A program made the translations under genes and the position numbers. From positions 1-64,000 of the forward strand of contig JAKSIJ010000002.1 in assembly GCA_024398875.1 (NCBI GenBank): DNA of 64,000 nt, read 5' to 3'. The notes below the pieces were generated by a model, which was not told the DNA's origin, ran no database searches, and saw only the letters and a list, made by a program, of their open reading frames with translations. Below, piece after piece: positions 9,274-18,475 of the stretch. The stretch is from Fibrobacter sp. (GTDB lineage: Bacteria; Fibrobacterota; Fibrobacteria; Fibrobacterales; Fibrobacteraceae). Each line of letters begins with the position of its first letter. Position 1 is the first letter of the stretch.

Positions 9274-9746
9274 CAGCCTTGTCCCTCCTTTTTATTCAAA
9301 ATCATTTCAAGCGTTGAAGGGTCGGTAGTTGAAACTTCAAATTCCTGACCCATACGGATGGCGCCGAAGGGGCAAGCCTCCACGCAGAGGCCGCACTGGG
9401 TGCAGCTTGCAAAATGGTACACGTAGCGGCCGAGCACTTTCTTGCCGGCAATATTTTTGGTGGGGAGCACGTTGATGCTGGCGTTGGGGCAAGCGCGCTC
9501 GCACATGCCGCAAGCGGTGCAGTGGTTGTTGCCCTCGGCATCTTCAATCATCTCCAAACGCCCGCGGTAGCGCTCGTGCATCTTGAGGGTCTTGCGATTC
9601 TCCGGATACTGCTCCGTCACAATTCGCTTTGGATTGAAGAAGTATTTTAGAGTCACGGAAAGACCGCACAACAGGCTCCAAGGCCCTGTAATGCAGCGCT
9701 TTAAGTAGCGATTCCAGTATTGAAAGAAACTTATTTTTTCTGCCAT
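9273..9746 (-). CDS. nuoI: NADH-quinone oxidoreductase-like subunit I (2x[4Fe-4S])
   Basis: Ferredoxin-like subunit that passes electrons through clusters N6a and N6b to NuoB. Two 4Fe-4S motifs are complete: CTACGMCERACP and CTQCGLCVEACP. An upstream ATG (9779) would overlap nuoH by 29 bases. The ATG at 9746, just after the nuoH stop, gives MAEKISFF and 157 aa, which fits the family better. Confidence 0.94.
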   Translation of the reverse strand: MAEKISFFQYWNRYLKRCITGPWSLLCGLSVTLKYFFNPKRIVTEQYPENRKTLKMHERYRGRLEMIEDAEGNNHCTACGMCERACPNASINVLPTKNIAGKKVLGRYVYHFASCTQCGLCVEACPFGAIRMGQEFEVSTTDPSTLEMILNKKEGQG

Positions 9747-9750
9747 AGCG

Positions 9751-10872
9751 CTACCCAACCAATGCGATATATGCCGCACCTGCCACCAAAAGCAGCAGGT
9801 TTACAGGCAGTAGGAATTTCCATTCAAAGTCCATGAGCTGGTCTACACGGGGGCGCACGAAAGTCCAGCGGACCATCATGTAGCACCAAATCATGAAGTA
9901 CACTTTTGCAAAGAACCAGATAACGCCCGGAACCATGTTCAAGTAGTTGTCGATAAAGGCGACACCGATGCAAGGCGGAAGGAACCCGCCCAAGAAGCAA
10001 GTGGTGGCGAGTGCGGAATTGGTCACGAGGGCGATGTATTCTGCCAGGTAGAACATGGCGAATGGGGTGCCGTTGTATTCCGTATGGTAACCGCCTGTGA
10101 GTTCCTGCTCTGCTTCTGCGATGTCAAAAGGAGCACGGTTCATTTCGGCGGTGGAAGAGATGAAGAAAAGAACGAATGCGATGAGACCGAGGACGGGAAT
10201 TTTGAAAACCCACCAGTCAAAGATGGTACCTTCTTGCCCCATGGTGATGCTCATGAGGTTGGTGGAACCGGAAATCATCACCACGAAGAGGAGAATCATG
10301 GCGAAGGAGATTTCATAGCTAATCATCTGGGCGCCACTGCGGAGGGCTCCCAGGAGAGAATACTTGTTGTTGCTGCTCCAGCCACCGAGCAGAATGCCCA
10401 ACACGCCAAATCCATTGACGGCGATAATCAGCGGAATGCCCATGGAGACGTCTGCGACGACCAAATTGCGACCGAACGGAATGAGTGCGCAAACAATGAA
10501 TGGTCCGATAAGCACGATGAGGGGGGCGAGATAGAACATTAATTTGTCTGCACCACTGGGAGCGTAGACTTCTTTAAAGAGCATTTTCAGAACGTCGGCA
10601 ACGGTTTGGATGGTTCCATGCCAACCCAGGCGCATGGGGCCAAGACGGCACTGCACGTGAGCGCAAACCTTGCGTTCCATGTAGATGAGAATGGGAGCGG
10701 AACCGATGTTTACGAGGCAAACTGCCACGACGCAAATCAAGGCGTTGATGAGAAATGCTACAACACTGTTCAGCGTGTCCGATTGCAGACTTGCAGGCAG
10801 GAATGCCGCCACCTGGGGCACCAATTCGCGAACGAAATCGCCAATGGGGTTTGTTACAGAGGGTACGAACAT
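9751..10872 (-). CDS. nuoH: NADH-quinone oxidoreductase-like subunit H
   Basis: Membrane subunit H (373 aa), which forms much of the quinone chamber with NuoB and NuoD. Conserved signs are CRLGPMRLGWHGTIQTVADV near residue 75, SSTAEMNRAPFDIAEAEQEL near 245 and GGYHTEYNG, with the acidic residues of the quinone-linked loop. It starts 3 bases after nuoD stops. Confidence 0.95.
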   Translation of the reverse strand: MFVPSVTNPIGDFVRELVPQVAAFLPASLQSDTLNSVVAFLINALICVVAVCLVNIGSAPILIYMERKVCAHVQCRLGPMRLGWHGTIQTVADVLKMLFKEVYAPSGADKLMFYLAPLIVLIGPFIVCALIPFGRNLVVADVSMGIPLIIAVNGFGVLGILLGGWSSNNKYSLLGALRSGAQMISYEISFAMILLFVVMISGSTNLMSITMGQEGTIFDWWVFKIPVLGLIAFVLFFISSTAEMNRAPFDIAEAEQELTGGYHTEYNGTPFAMFYLAEYIALVTNSALATTCFLGGFLPPCIGVAFIDNYLNMVPGVIWFFAKVYFMIWCYMMVRWTFVRPRVDQLMDFEWKFLLPVNLLLLVAGAAYIALVG

Positions 10873-10875
10873 AAG

Positions 10876-12012
10876 CTACCTATCAATTTCCGGAATCACA
10901 GGGTCAAGGGTCGCAAGAATGGTCACCAGGTCCGAAATCTTGTAGCCCTGCACCATCTTGTTGAGGGCGGCAATATGCGGGAAGCTGGGGCCGCGGGTAT
11001 GGATGCGGTAAGGCTTGTCGCCGGTAGTTGCTGCAACCACATAAGTGGCGTACAGGCCCTTGGCGGTTTCAATCTCACTGTAGTAACGCCCCACGGGCAG
11101 GCGCACGGGCTTTTCCTTAGCGCGCCAAGGTCCATCCTTCGGGAACTCCTCCACGCACTGCCGCAGGATTTTCATGGATTCATGAATCTCTGCGATGCGT
11201 ACGGTATAGCGGTCATAGCAATCGCCGTTATAAGTCACAGGCACTTCGAAATCAAACTGGTCGTAAATGCTGTAGGGGTTGTTGCGGCGGACGTCGAAGT
11301 TCACTCCGCTCGCACGGAGCACCGGGCCAGAGCAGCCGTAGGCGATTGCGTCTTCCTTACTCAACACGCCAATGCCACGGCTTCTTTCTAGCACCACAAT
11401 GTTTTTGGAGAGGAACCGCTCGTAGTCCTTCATGGTGTCTTCCATGTGGTCCAGGAACGCTTTCACCCGCGGGATAAATGTATCGGGCACGTCGTAGCGG
11501 CTTCCACCCGGGCGGAAGAAGTTTGTCGTCAGGCGAGAGCCCGTCACTTCTTCCAGAATGTCGTGAACCATTTCACGTTCTTTGAAACCATAGAGGAGGC
11601 AGGTCTGCCCGCCCAAATCGCCGCCAAAGCAGGCGAAGAAAACCATGTGGCTTGCAATACGGCCCAGTTCCGAAAGCATCACGCGGATGTATTCCGCCTT
11701 CTCTGGAACACCAATGCCCATCCCCTTTTCAAGAGCGATAACCACACCCAGGTTGTTCTGGATGGCGGTCAGGTAATCCTGACGGTCGGAGAGGGCGATG
11801 TATTGCAGGTAGCTCATGGACTCGGCCTGTTTTTCCATGCCGCGGTGGATGTATCCAAAGTGGGGAACGAGCTCCACAATGGTTTCACCGTCCATGCGGA
11901 GGGCTAGGCGGAGGGCACCATGAGTACTGGGGTGTTGTGGCCCCATGTTGATGAAAAATTCTTCCGTGTTGGTATCGCGCTCGATACGGAATCCTGGAGG
12001 TAATGAACTCAT
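10876..12012 (-). CDS. nuoD: NADH-quinone oxidoreductase-like subunit D (49-kDa type)
   Basis: Quinone-binding peripheral-arm subunit related to [NiFe]-hydrogenase large subunits. N-terminal [15 protein letters not shown] carries the His that contacts quinone; [18 protein letters not shown] and a C-terminal [10 protein letters not shown] follow. Length 378 aa is normal for separate NuoD, in contrast to NuoCD fusions of enteric bacteria. Its ATG overlaps the stop of the B/C fusion by 4 bases. Confidence 0.95.
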   Translation of the reverse strand: MSSLPPGFRIERDTNTEEFFINMGPQHPSTHGALRLALRMDGETIVELVPHFGYIHRGMEKQAESMSYLQYIALSDRQDYLTAIQNNLGVVIALEKGMGIGVPEKAEYIRVMLSELGRIASHMVFFACFGGDLGGQTCLLYGFKEREMVHDILEEVTGSRLTTNFFRPGGSRYDVPDTFIPRVKAFLDHMEDTMKDYERFLSKNIVVLERSRGIGVLSKEDAIAYGCSGPVLRASGVNFDVRRNNPYSIYDQFDFEVPVTYNGDCYDRYTVRIAEIHESMKILRQCVEEFPKDGPWRAKEKPVRLPVGRYYSEIETAKGLYATYVVAATTGDKPYRIHTRGPSFPHIAALNKMVQGYKISDLVTILATLDPVIPEIDR

Positions 12013-13268
12013 ACGGGCCTCCGGATCATTTCAGGGTGAGTAAAATCTTTGCGCAGGGGGAAGCCGACAAAATCCTTGTCTAAGAAGATGCGGCGGAGGT
12101 CCGGGTGGCCGATGAAATCGATGCCGAACATGTCGTAGACTTCTCTTTCCTTAAATTCTGCAGCCGGATAGAGGTGACTGATGCTTTCGATTTTTCCGAG
12201 AAGGCTGGTGGGCCGTTCCGATTCATCGATGCTGAAATCCTTTTTGATTTGCACGCAGAGGAAAATCTTGTGCCCCAGTTCAATGCTCCGGAGTTGGGTC
12301 ACCAAGTCGAAGTGGTCGTCGTAATCGATGGCGGTGACATCGATGAGGTAGTCCATCTTGAAGTCGGGATCGTTCTTCAAAAATTCCACAACGGGCAGGT
12401 ACTGCTCGCGCCCCACCATGACTTCCAGCGGCATATCCGCAGGCAGGTTCGCCACCACTTCTTCCAGCGGGTCTTCGCTGTGGGTGTGGTACGTCACGGT
12501 ATCAAACTTGCTCTGCAACTTCTTGAAAATTTCCACCTGCTTCATGCCCACAGGCGCTTTCGCTGCGCGAGGAATTTCGGGAAATTCTTCCTTCTTCACG
12601 CGGACAGGTTTGAAACTGCTCTTGTAGTCGGGATTTTCTTCCTTGAACTTGGCGCGGGCTTCCGCCATCTCCTCGTCCTTCATGCGTTCGAGGGCGGCCC
12701 AAGTGTTGGCCGCTTCGCGGTAGCGGTCCATGGTGCTCACGTCCTTAGGCTCGCCTTCATGCCAAGGGTCTCGGCATGTCTCGTGCAAAATCTTATCCCG
12801 CAACGTCAGGAGGCCGTGGAAAAGTGCCTCGGGCCGCGGCGGACACCCTGGAACAAACACATCAATGGGAATGATGTTCTGGGCACCGCGGACAACGGCA
12901 TAGTTGTCATAGATAAATGGTCCGCCGCTAATGGTGCAGGCACCCATTGCAATGGCATACTTGGGTCCGGGAATCTGTTCCCACAGCATCTGAATTGCAG
13001 GCGCCATCCGTCGGGTGATGGTTCCCGCCAGAATGAACAAGTCCGCCTGTCGCGGAGAGGCGCGGAACACTTCGGAACCAAAACGGGCGATGTCGTAACG
13101 AGCCATTGACGAAGACATCATCTCGATGGCGCAGCAGCTGGTGCCGTAGGTAAGGGGCCAGATGGAATTGGCGCGGGCCCAGTTCACCACGTAATCGATG
13201 GCGTTGACCACATACTTTCCGCCAGGAATGGGGTCCAGAATCTTCGGTGCAAAATTGACTATTCCCAT
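12009..13268 (-). CDS. nuoBC: Fused NADH-quinone oxidoreductase subunits B and C
   Basis: One 419-aa protein joins two complex I subunits that are usually separate. Residues 1-160 are NuoB (20-kDa/PSST), with all cluster N2 ligands visible: [18 protein letters not shown] and [11 protein letters not shown] charged linker of about 80 residues follows, then NuoC (30-kDa) from about residue 240, with [16 protein letters not shown] and [19 protein letters not shown]. The start chosen is the ATG at 13268, preceded by AGGGGG and overlapping nuoA by 10 bases; a more distal ATG at 13289 would add seven residues. No stop or frameshift lies between the two parts. Confidence 0.94.
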   Translation of the reverse strand: MGIVNFAPKILDPIPGGKYVVNAIDYVVNWARANSIWPLTYGTSCCAIEMMSSSMARYDIARFGSEVFRASPRQADLFILAGTITRRMAPAIQMLWEQIPGPKYAIAMGACTISGGPFIYDNYAVVRGAQNIIPIDVFVPGCPPRPEALFHGLLTLRDKILHETCRDPWHEGEPKDVSTMDRYREAANTWAALERMKDEEMAEARAKFKEENPDYKSSFKPVRVKKEEFPEIPRAAKAPVGMKQVEIFKKLQSKFDTVTYHTHSEDPLEEVVANLPADMPLEVMVGREQYLPVVEFLKNDPDFKMDYLIDVTAIDYDDHFDLVTQLRSIELGHKIFLCVQIKKDFSIDESERPTSLLGKIESISHLYPAAEFKEREVYDMFGIDFIGHPDLRRIFLDKDFVGFPLRKDFTHPEMIRRPV

Positions 13269-13639
13269 TTGAGGACCCCCTTCTTCCAAGCGTAGGCCAG
13301 GCCAGAAACAAGAATCGCCATAAATACTACAAGATCAATAATGACAATAGCAGGGGAGAGGGGCGTATTCCCAGACATGATTTCCTTGAAATTCATGAGA
13401 ACCGGGAACAGGAACAAAGCTTCGATATCAAAAACCAGGAACAGAAGAGCGAACAGGTAGTAACCCACCTTGAATTGGATGCGTGCGTTTCCGATGGTCT
13501 CCATGCCGCATTCGTAAGGGGCCATCTTGTTCTTGGTATTCTTGGTGCGGTAGCCGAGCAGCAGGCCAACAACGGTGGCTGCCGCGGCGATGAACGCCCC
13601 CAGGAATAAGAATATGGATAGAATGATATACTCAGACAT
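13259..13639 (-). CDS. nuoA: NADH-quinone oxidoreductase-like subunit A
   Basis: Small membrane subunit (126 aa) with three hydrophobic segments. The conserved [12 protein letters not shown] loop, whose Cys and acidic residues lie near the quinone chamber, and [15 protein letters not shown] are both present. It is the first nuo gene and starts 8 bases after the stop of an unknown gene co-directed with relA, so the nuo string may be read from further upstream. Confidence 0.95.
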   Translation of the reverse strand: MSEYIILSIFLFLGAFIAAAATVVGLLLGYRTKNTKNKMAPYECGMETIGNARIQFKVGYYLFALLFLVFDIEALFLFPVLMNFKEIMSGNTPLSPAIVIIDLVVFMAILVSGLAYAWKKGVLKWE

Positions 13640-13647
13640 ATAAAACC

Positions 13648-14238
13648 TTAGTAGAAGTTCTGCAACTCCTGGACGGTACCGAAGAGGGTGTTTCCAATTT
13701 CAAAACGATCTACAATGTGCTTGAACAAATCCTTGAATTCCTTGGCGGTGGTGGCGGACATTTCGTTCAGCTTGTCCTGAATGGAGCTGACGTAACCTTC
13801 GTCGGCGTGTTCCGCTTTCAAATCCTGCATAGTGGTGTTCCACTGCTGGAGCATTTTGTCTGTTTCCAGGCGGGCGATGATGTAGCGTGTGGTGGAAAGA
13901 AGTTCCAGCAAGAAGTGGACGAGGAAAATCTCCTCTTGCAGAATACCCCAGCGCTTGTCTTTGGAGTACAAGGTGGCGGAATCCGCCTTACCATAAAATA
14001 CAGCCGCCTGCGCATATTCCAGGCAAGTCATCAAAAGCCGCTCGTGCTGCTTGATTTCCTTGTTCAGACGTTCGAACCAGGCGTCGTCCATGGCGGCATC
14101 GTCGCTATTGCCGCTGGCGTCCCGCGGAATGATGGCGCGGAAGGCGTAATACACTTCCTCATAGTAGCGGTTCCGCATGCGGCAGTTGAAGGCGCGGTTC
14201 TTCAGCGTGTAGTCGCTGTGATGGAGGGGCGTAATCAT
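13648..14238 (-). CDS. Hypothetical protein between relA and nuoA
   Basis: A 196-aa soluble-looking protein I do not recognise. It is mostly helical in character, with charged heptad-like stretches (WFERLNKEIKQHERLL; LNEMSATTAKEFKDLFKHI), no signal peptide, no clear membrane span and no metal or nucleotide motif. The ATG overlaps the relA stop (ATGA), and the stop lies 8 bases before nuoA. It is thus probably co-translated with relA and co-transcribed with nuo. The position suggests a role linked to one of them, but nothing in the sequence says which. Confidence 0.85.
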   Translation of the reverse strand: MITPLHHSDYTLKNRAFNCRMRNRYYEEVYYAFRAIIPRDASGNSDDAAMDDAWFERLNKEIKQHERLLMTCLEYAQAAVFYGKADSATLYSKDKRWGILQEEIFLVHFLLELLSTTRYIIARLETDKMLQQWNTTMQDLKAEHADEGYVSSIQDKLNEMSATTAKEFKDLFKHIVDRFEIGNTLFGTVQELQNFY

Positions 14239-16382
14239 GCTTTCTTCACCTCCCGCACGCCTTGAATCTGCTCAATCTTTGTCATGATGGAATCCACATG
14301 CTCTGTCCTGAAGGCCTTGAACTCCATGCGAATCCGTCCGGAATATTCTGCGCTCGCCACACTCATGCGGTCGAGAATCATGTTCGAATTTTTCAGTTCC
14401 TGCAAAATGTCGAGGGTGATGTTCTTCCGGTTGTCGGTAAGGATGGTCAGGTGAGTGGTGAAGGGCTTTGTGGTATCTGCGCTCCAGTCCACGGGAATCT
14501 GCTGCTCCACCGGGAAGTTCTTGAGGCAGGAACATCCCACGTTGTGCACCTCGATGCCCTTCTTCGGGAGGAGTACGCCCACAATGGGGTCTCCGGGAAT
14601 AGGCGCGCAACATTCGGCAAAGTGAATCAGGAGACTTGTCTCCTGCCCAATTTCCAGCGGCATGTCGTCTTGCACCACGCTCTTCTTGTCTCTACTGAAG
14701 GTGGGGAAGAACCGGAGGGCCGCTCCAATTTTGGAGGGGTCCGTATCGCCACTGAGGAATTTGCGGATGTCTTGCAGCGGAAGTTCTCCCTGGCCCAGTC
14801 TCTCGTAGAATTCCTCCATGGAGGTGGCGCCAAAGTACCGGAGAACCGCATCGTCCTTCGGCCGCTTCTCCTTCTCAATTTTGGAAAGCCGCAGTTCTCG
14901 GGTCCAGATTTCGCGCCCCAAATCCAACGCCTGCTGGATAATGCTGGTCTTCATCCACTTCCGGAGTTCCTGCTTCGCTTTTGCAGTTGATACCAGTTCC
15001 AGCCATTCGGGGCTGGGCTCCTGGCTCGGGCTCTTCAAAACCTGGATGGTGGCGCCATTGGGTATGGGTTTGTCCAGGCTCACCACCTCACCATTGATTT
15101 TCGCGCCAATGCAGTGGAGGCCCAAATCGGTGTGAACCGCAAAGGCAAAGTCTAGCACAATGGCCCCTTCGGGCAGTTCCACGGAAGCACCCTTGGGTGT
15201 AAATACCGTCATTCCCTCCGGCTTCAAGTCCACCTTCAAAAAGTCCAGGTATTCCTTAGAGTCGCTGATTTCGGACTGCAGCTTTACCATGTGGTCAAGC
15301 CATGCCAGTTCCTCGCCCTCGTGCTGGGTTTCCATCTTGTAGGCCCAGTGGGCGGCGAAGCCCTTCTCCGCCGTCAAATCCATGTCCTTGGTGCGAATCT
15401 GCACTTCCACCATCTTGTTTTCCGGCCCGATGACCGTGGTATGGATGCTCTGGTACAGGTTTGGTTTTGGGGTGGCGATGTAATCCTTGAAGCGGCTCTG
15501 AAGCGGCGTCCACAAGTTGTGTACGTAGCCTAGGGCCAAATAGCATTCGGGAATGGTCTCCACGATAATGCGGATGGCGAAAATATCGAAGATATCTTCA
15601 AAGCCGCAGTCGCGGGCCAGCATCTTGTTGTAGATGCTGTAGATGTTCTTGGTGCGCCCCTGGATGGTGCAGTCAAAATCTTCCAGAGCCATCTTGATTT
15701 GGAGAGGCCCGATGACGGACTGCACGTATTTCTCGCGTTTTTCCTTGTTCTCAATCAAGGCGTCCACAATCTTCTGGTACTCATCAGGGTTCACGTACTT
15801 GAAGCTCAAATCCTCAAGTTCTGTTTTCAGCTTGTAGAGACCAAAGCGGTGGGTGAGGGGCACGTAGATGTCCAAAGTCTCTTGTGCGATGGCGCGGCGT
15901 TTTTCGGGCTTCATGTATCGCATGGTGCGCATGTTGTGGATGCGGTCTGCGATTTTAATCATGATGACCCGGGGGTCTTTCGCCATGGCGATAATCAGCT
16001 TGCGGTAGGTTTCCGCCTTCTGGGCGGTCTTGCTTTCCTTTTGGGCCGCGGTAATCTTTGTGACGGCATCCACCATGAAGGCTGTGTCTTCGCCAAATTT
16101 TTCTGCAATCTCGCTCAGAGTGTGGGGAGTGTCTTCCACCACGTCGTGGAGGAGCCCTGCCAAAACGGTAGGCTGGTCCTGTTTCAAATCGGCGAGAATT
16201 TTTGCAACTTCCAGAGGGTGTTCCGTATAGGGCATGCCGCTCTTGCGGTATTGGCCTTCGTGGGCATCTGCAATAAAGGCAATAGCGTTATGGAGAACCC
16301 CTTCGTCCAGGTCAGGGTTCTTCTTCAAAAGCACCTGTACAATGTGCTCTTGGTTGGTTGTCAATTCACCAGTTTCCATCAT
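14235..16382 (-). CDS. relA/spoT: Bifunctional (p)ppGpp synthetase/hydrolase (RelA/SpoT family)
   Basis: Makes and degrades the stringent-response alarmone (p)ppGpp. Order: HD hydrolase domain (YTEHPLEVA, LLHDVVEDTPHT, residues about 40-150); synthetase domain with GRTKNIYSIYNKM and RFKDYIATPKPNLYQSIHT, whose RFKD form is the one found in bifunctional enzymes rather than the EFDD form of monofunctional RelA; TGS (about 390-450); C-terminal ACT (about 640-715). Length of 715 aa is typical. The longest frame begins with TTG at 16388; ATG at 16382 or 16379 is more likely. There is no clear ribosome site, but a TAAATT box lies just upstream. Confidence 0.94.
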   Translation of the reverse strand: MMETGELTTNQEHIVQVLLKKNPDLDEGVLHNAIAFIADAHEGQYRKSGMPYTEHPLEVAKILADLKQDQPTVLAGLLHDVVEDTPHTLSEIAEKFGEDTAFMVDAVTKITAAQKESKTAQKAETYRKLIIAMAKDPRVIMIKIADRIHNMRTMRYMKPEKRRAIAQETLDIYVPLTHRFGLYKLKTELEDLSFKYVNPDEYQKIVDALIENKEKREKYVQSVIGPLQIKMALEDFDCTIQGRTKNIYSIYNKMLARDCGFEDIFDIFAIRIIVETIPECYLALGYVHNLWTPLQSRFKDYIATPKPNLYQSIHTTVIGPENKMVEVQIRTKDMDLTAEKGFAAHWAYKMETQHEGEELAWLDHMVKLQSEISDSKEYLDFLKVDLKPEGMTVFTPKGASVELPEGAIVLDFAFAVHTDLGLHCIGAKINGEVVSLDKPIPNGATIQVLKSPSQEPSPEWLELVSTAKAKQELRKWMKTSIIQQALDLGREIWTRELRLSKIEKEKRPKDDAVLRYFGATSMEEFYERLGQGELPLQDIRKFLSGDTDPSKIGAALRFFPTFSRDKKSVVQDDMPLEIGQETSLLIHFAECCAPIPGDPIVGVLLPKKGIEVHNVGCSCLKNFPVEQQIPVDWSADTTKPFTTHLTILTDNRKNITLDILQELKNSNMILDRMSVASAEYSGRIRMEFKAFRTEHVDSIMTKIEQIQGVREVKKA

Positions 16383-16573
16383 TCTCAATTTATGTAAATA
16401 TCACGGAGAGAGGGGGGCGATTTTGCGAAAATAAGCGAAAAATAGGGATTTTTGGGGAAAATGATGTTCCAACTTGGAATGAATCTTTTATTAAACTTTT
16501 CTTTACAAAACCCCTTAACGGAAGCGCTCTCTTTTCCTAAATTTGGGTCGCTTTTTTTAAGATGGAGAAATAA

Positions 16574-18469
16574 ATGCCACCCATTCACCCTCGTGAATCC
16601 GTTCAGCACTATTTTCACGATGCGATTTCTATTGTGACTCCCGAGTTTTTCCGCTCCATGAAGCGGGGATATGGCCGCAGGGATTTTACCAAGGATTTGA
16701 TGAGTGGGCTCATTGTGGGCATTTTGGCGCTCCCTCTCGCCATCGCCTTCGCTATCGCTAGCGGTGTTGGGCCGGAACAGGGGCTTTATACCGCCATCAT
16801 CGCGGGCTTTGTCATCTCCCTCCTGGGCGGAAGCCGCTTCCAGATTGGTGGCCCCACGGGCGCCTTCATCGTCATCGTCTACGGAATTGTGAGCCAGTAC
16901 GGCTATGACGGGCTTGCATCTGCAACGCTCCTCGCGGGCATTTTCCTCGTAATTTTCGGGCTCGCCAAGTTCGGGGCCATCATCAAGTTCATTCCGTATC
17001 CCGTTACTGTGGGCTTTACCGCGGGCATTGCCATCATCATCGCCCTCGGGCAGGTGCCCAACTTCCTCGGGCTCACTTTCGCGGGCGCAGATCCTGCCGA
17101 CGCCATCGGGAAAATCAAGCTCTATGCCTCATCTCTTGGCACCGTGAACTTTTTCTCGGTCTTCGTGGGTATTGTGGCTCTGGCTGTTTGCATTTTGTGG
17201 CCAAAGGTCACCACGAAAATTCCGGGCTCCCTGGTGGCCATCATCGTGGCGACGGTCCTCGTGAAGGTTTCGGGCTGGGATGCAGATTACGGCGTGGTGA
17301 CCATCGGCATGAAGAACCACATCCCCTCTGGCTTTCCCATGCCTCATTTGCCAAACATCAGTATCGAGATGATGCAGAAGGTTTTCCAGCCGGCCCTTAC
17401 CATTGCCATGTTGGGCGCCATCGAATCCCTCCTCAGCGCCGTGGTGGCCGATGGCATGACCAGCACCAAGCACCGTTCCAACACGGAACTTTTTGGCCAG
17501 GGTGTGGCGAACATCCTCTCTCCGATTTTTGGCGGAATTCCTGCCACGGGAGCTATTGCCCGCACGGCGACGAACATCCGGAATGGCGCTGTGAGCCCCA
17601 TTAGTGGCCTCGTTCATGCGGTGGTGCTTCTCCTCATCATGCTGGTGCTTGGGAAGTATGCCGAAATGATTCCCATGGCGGCCCTGGCGGCGGTGCTATT
17701 CCAGGTGGCCTTCAATATGTGCGGCTACCGAAGCGTCATCAAGATGTTCAAGGCCCCCAAAAGCGATGTGACGGTGATGCTTGTGGCATTTTTTCTCACG
17801 GTGGTGATTGATTTGACGGTGGCTATCGAAGTGGGCGTACTTCTTGCAGCGGTGCTCTTCATCAAGCGCATGAGCGATGTTTCCGAAATGGAGACGGTGA
17901 CGAACGCTTTGAAGGAAGACGATGAGGAGGCGGCAAAGAACGAGCTCGGTCGCGTAGTGCCCAAGGGAGTGGTGGTTTATGAGTTGGCAGGTTCCCTCTT
18001 CTTTGGGGCGGTGGACAAGTTCAAGGATACCATGAACCGCATTTCCGAAACGCCCAAAATTCTCATTTTGCGCATGCGGAGCGTTTCGAGCATTGATGCT
18101 GCCGGCATTCAGATGGTGGAGGATTTGCTGAATCGCTGCAAGAGCGAAGGCACGCAACTTCTGCTTTCTGGCGTGCATGCCCAGCCTGTGGTGGCCCTCA
18201 CTCGGGCCGGCGTTTTGAAGCAGTTGGGTGAAGAAAACGCCCTCGGAAATATCGATGCGGCTCTGAATCGCGCCCGCGAAATCCTCGGCCTTCCCATCGT
18301 TGATGCCTCTGTAGAAAAAGTGCCTGCGCCTAAGGTTTCTTGGGAGAAGAGCCTGAATAAGCCCTGGATTCCTGAGGAGTCCAACGCCGCAGTGGCCGAG
18401 GGCACGCCGGAGGTCATCACTGAGCGGATGATGGACGAACCCATCAAGAAAATAGAAGAAGAAAAATAA
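16574..18469 (+). CDS. SulP/SLC26-family anion transporter with STAS domain
   Basis: Inner-membrane anion transporter of 631 aa; substrates in this family include sulfate, bicarbonate and dicarboxylates, and the sequence does not decide among them. The N-terminal signature region is DLMSGLIVGILALPLAIAFA...GPEQGLYTAIIAGF, followed by GGSRFQIGGPTGAF and roughly 10-12 hydrophobic segments. A STAS domain runs from about residue 465 to 555 (VVVYELAGSLFFGAV, SVSSIDAAGIQMVEDL). GGAG lies 8 bases before the ATG. It is divergent from relA with a 190-bp spacer. Confidence 0.92.
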   Translation: MPPIHPRESVQHYFHDAISIVTPEFFRSMKRGYGRRDFTKDLMSGLIVGILALPLAIAFAIASGVGPEQGLYTAIIAGFVISLLGGSRFQIGGPTGAFIVIVYGIVSQYGYDGLASATLLAGIFLVIFGLAKFGAIIKFIPYPVTVGFTAGIAIIIALGQVPNFLGLTFAGADPADAIGKIKLYASSLGTVNFFSVFVGIVALAVCILWPKVTTKIPGSLVAIIVATVLVKVSGWDADYGVVTIGMKNHIPSGFPMPHLPNISIEMMQKVFQPALTIAMLGAIESLLSAVVADGMTSTKHRSNTELFGQGVANILSPIFGGIPATGAIARTATNIRNGAVSPISGLVHAVVLLLIMLVLGKYAEMIPMAALAAVLFQVAFNMCGYRSVIKMFKAPKSDVTVMLVAFFLTVVIDLTVAIEVGVLLAAVLFIKRMSDVSEMETVTNALKEDDEEAAKNELGRVVPKGVVVYELAGSLFFGAVDKFKDTMNRISETPKILILRMRSVSSIDAAGIQMVEDLLNRCKSEGTQLLLSGVHAQPVVALTRAGVLKQLGEENALGNIDAALNRAREILGLPIVDASVEKVPAPKVSWEKSLNKPWIPEESNAAVAEGTPEVITERMMDEPIKKIEEEK

Positions 18470-18475
18470 GGACTC

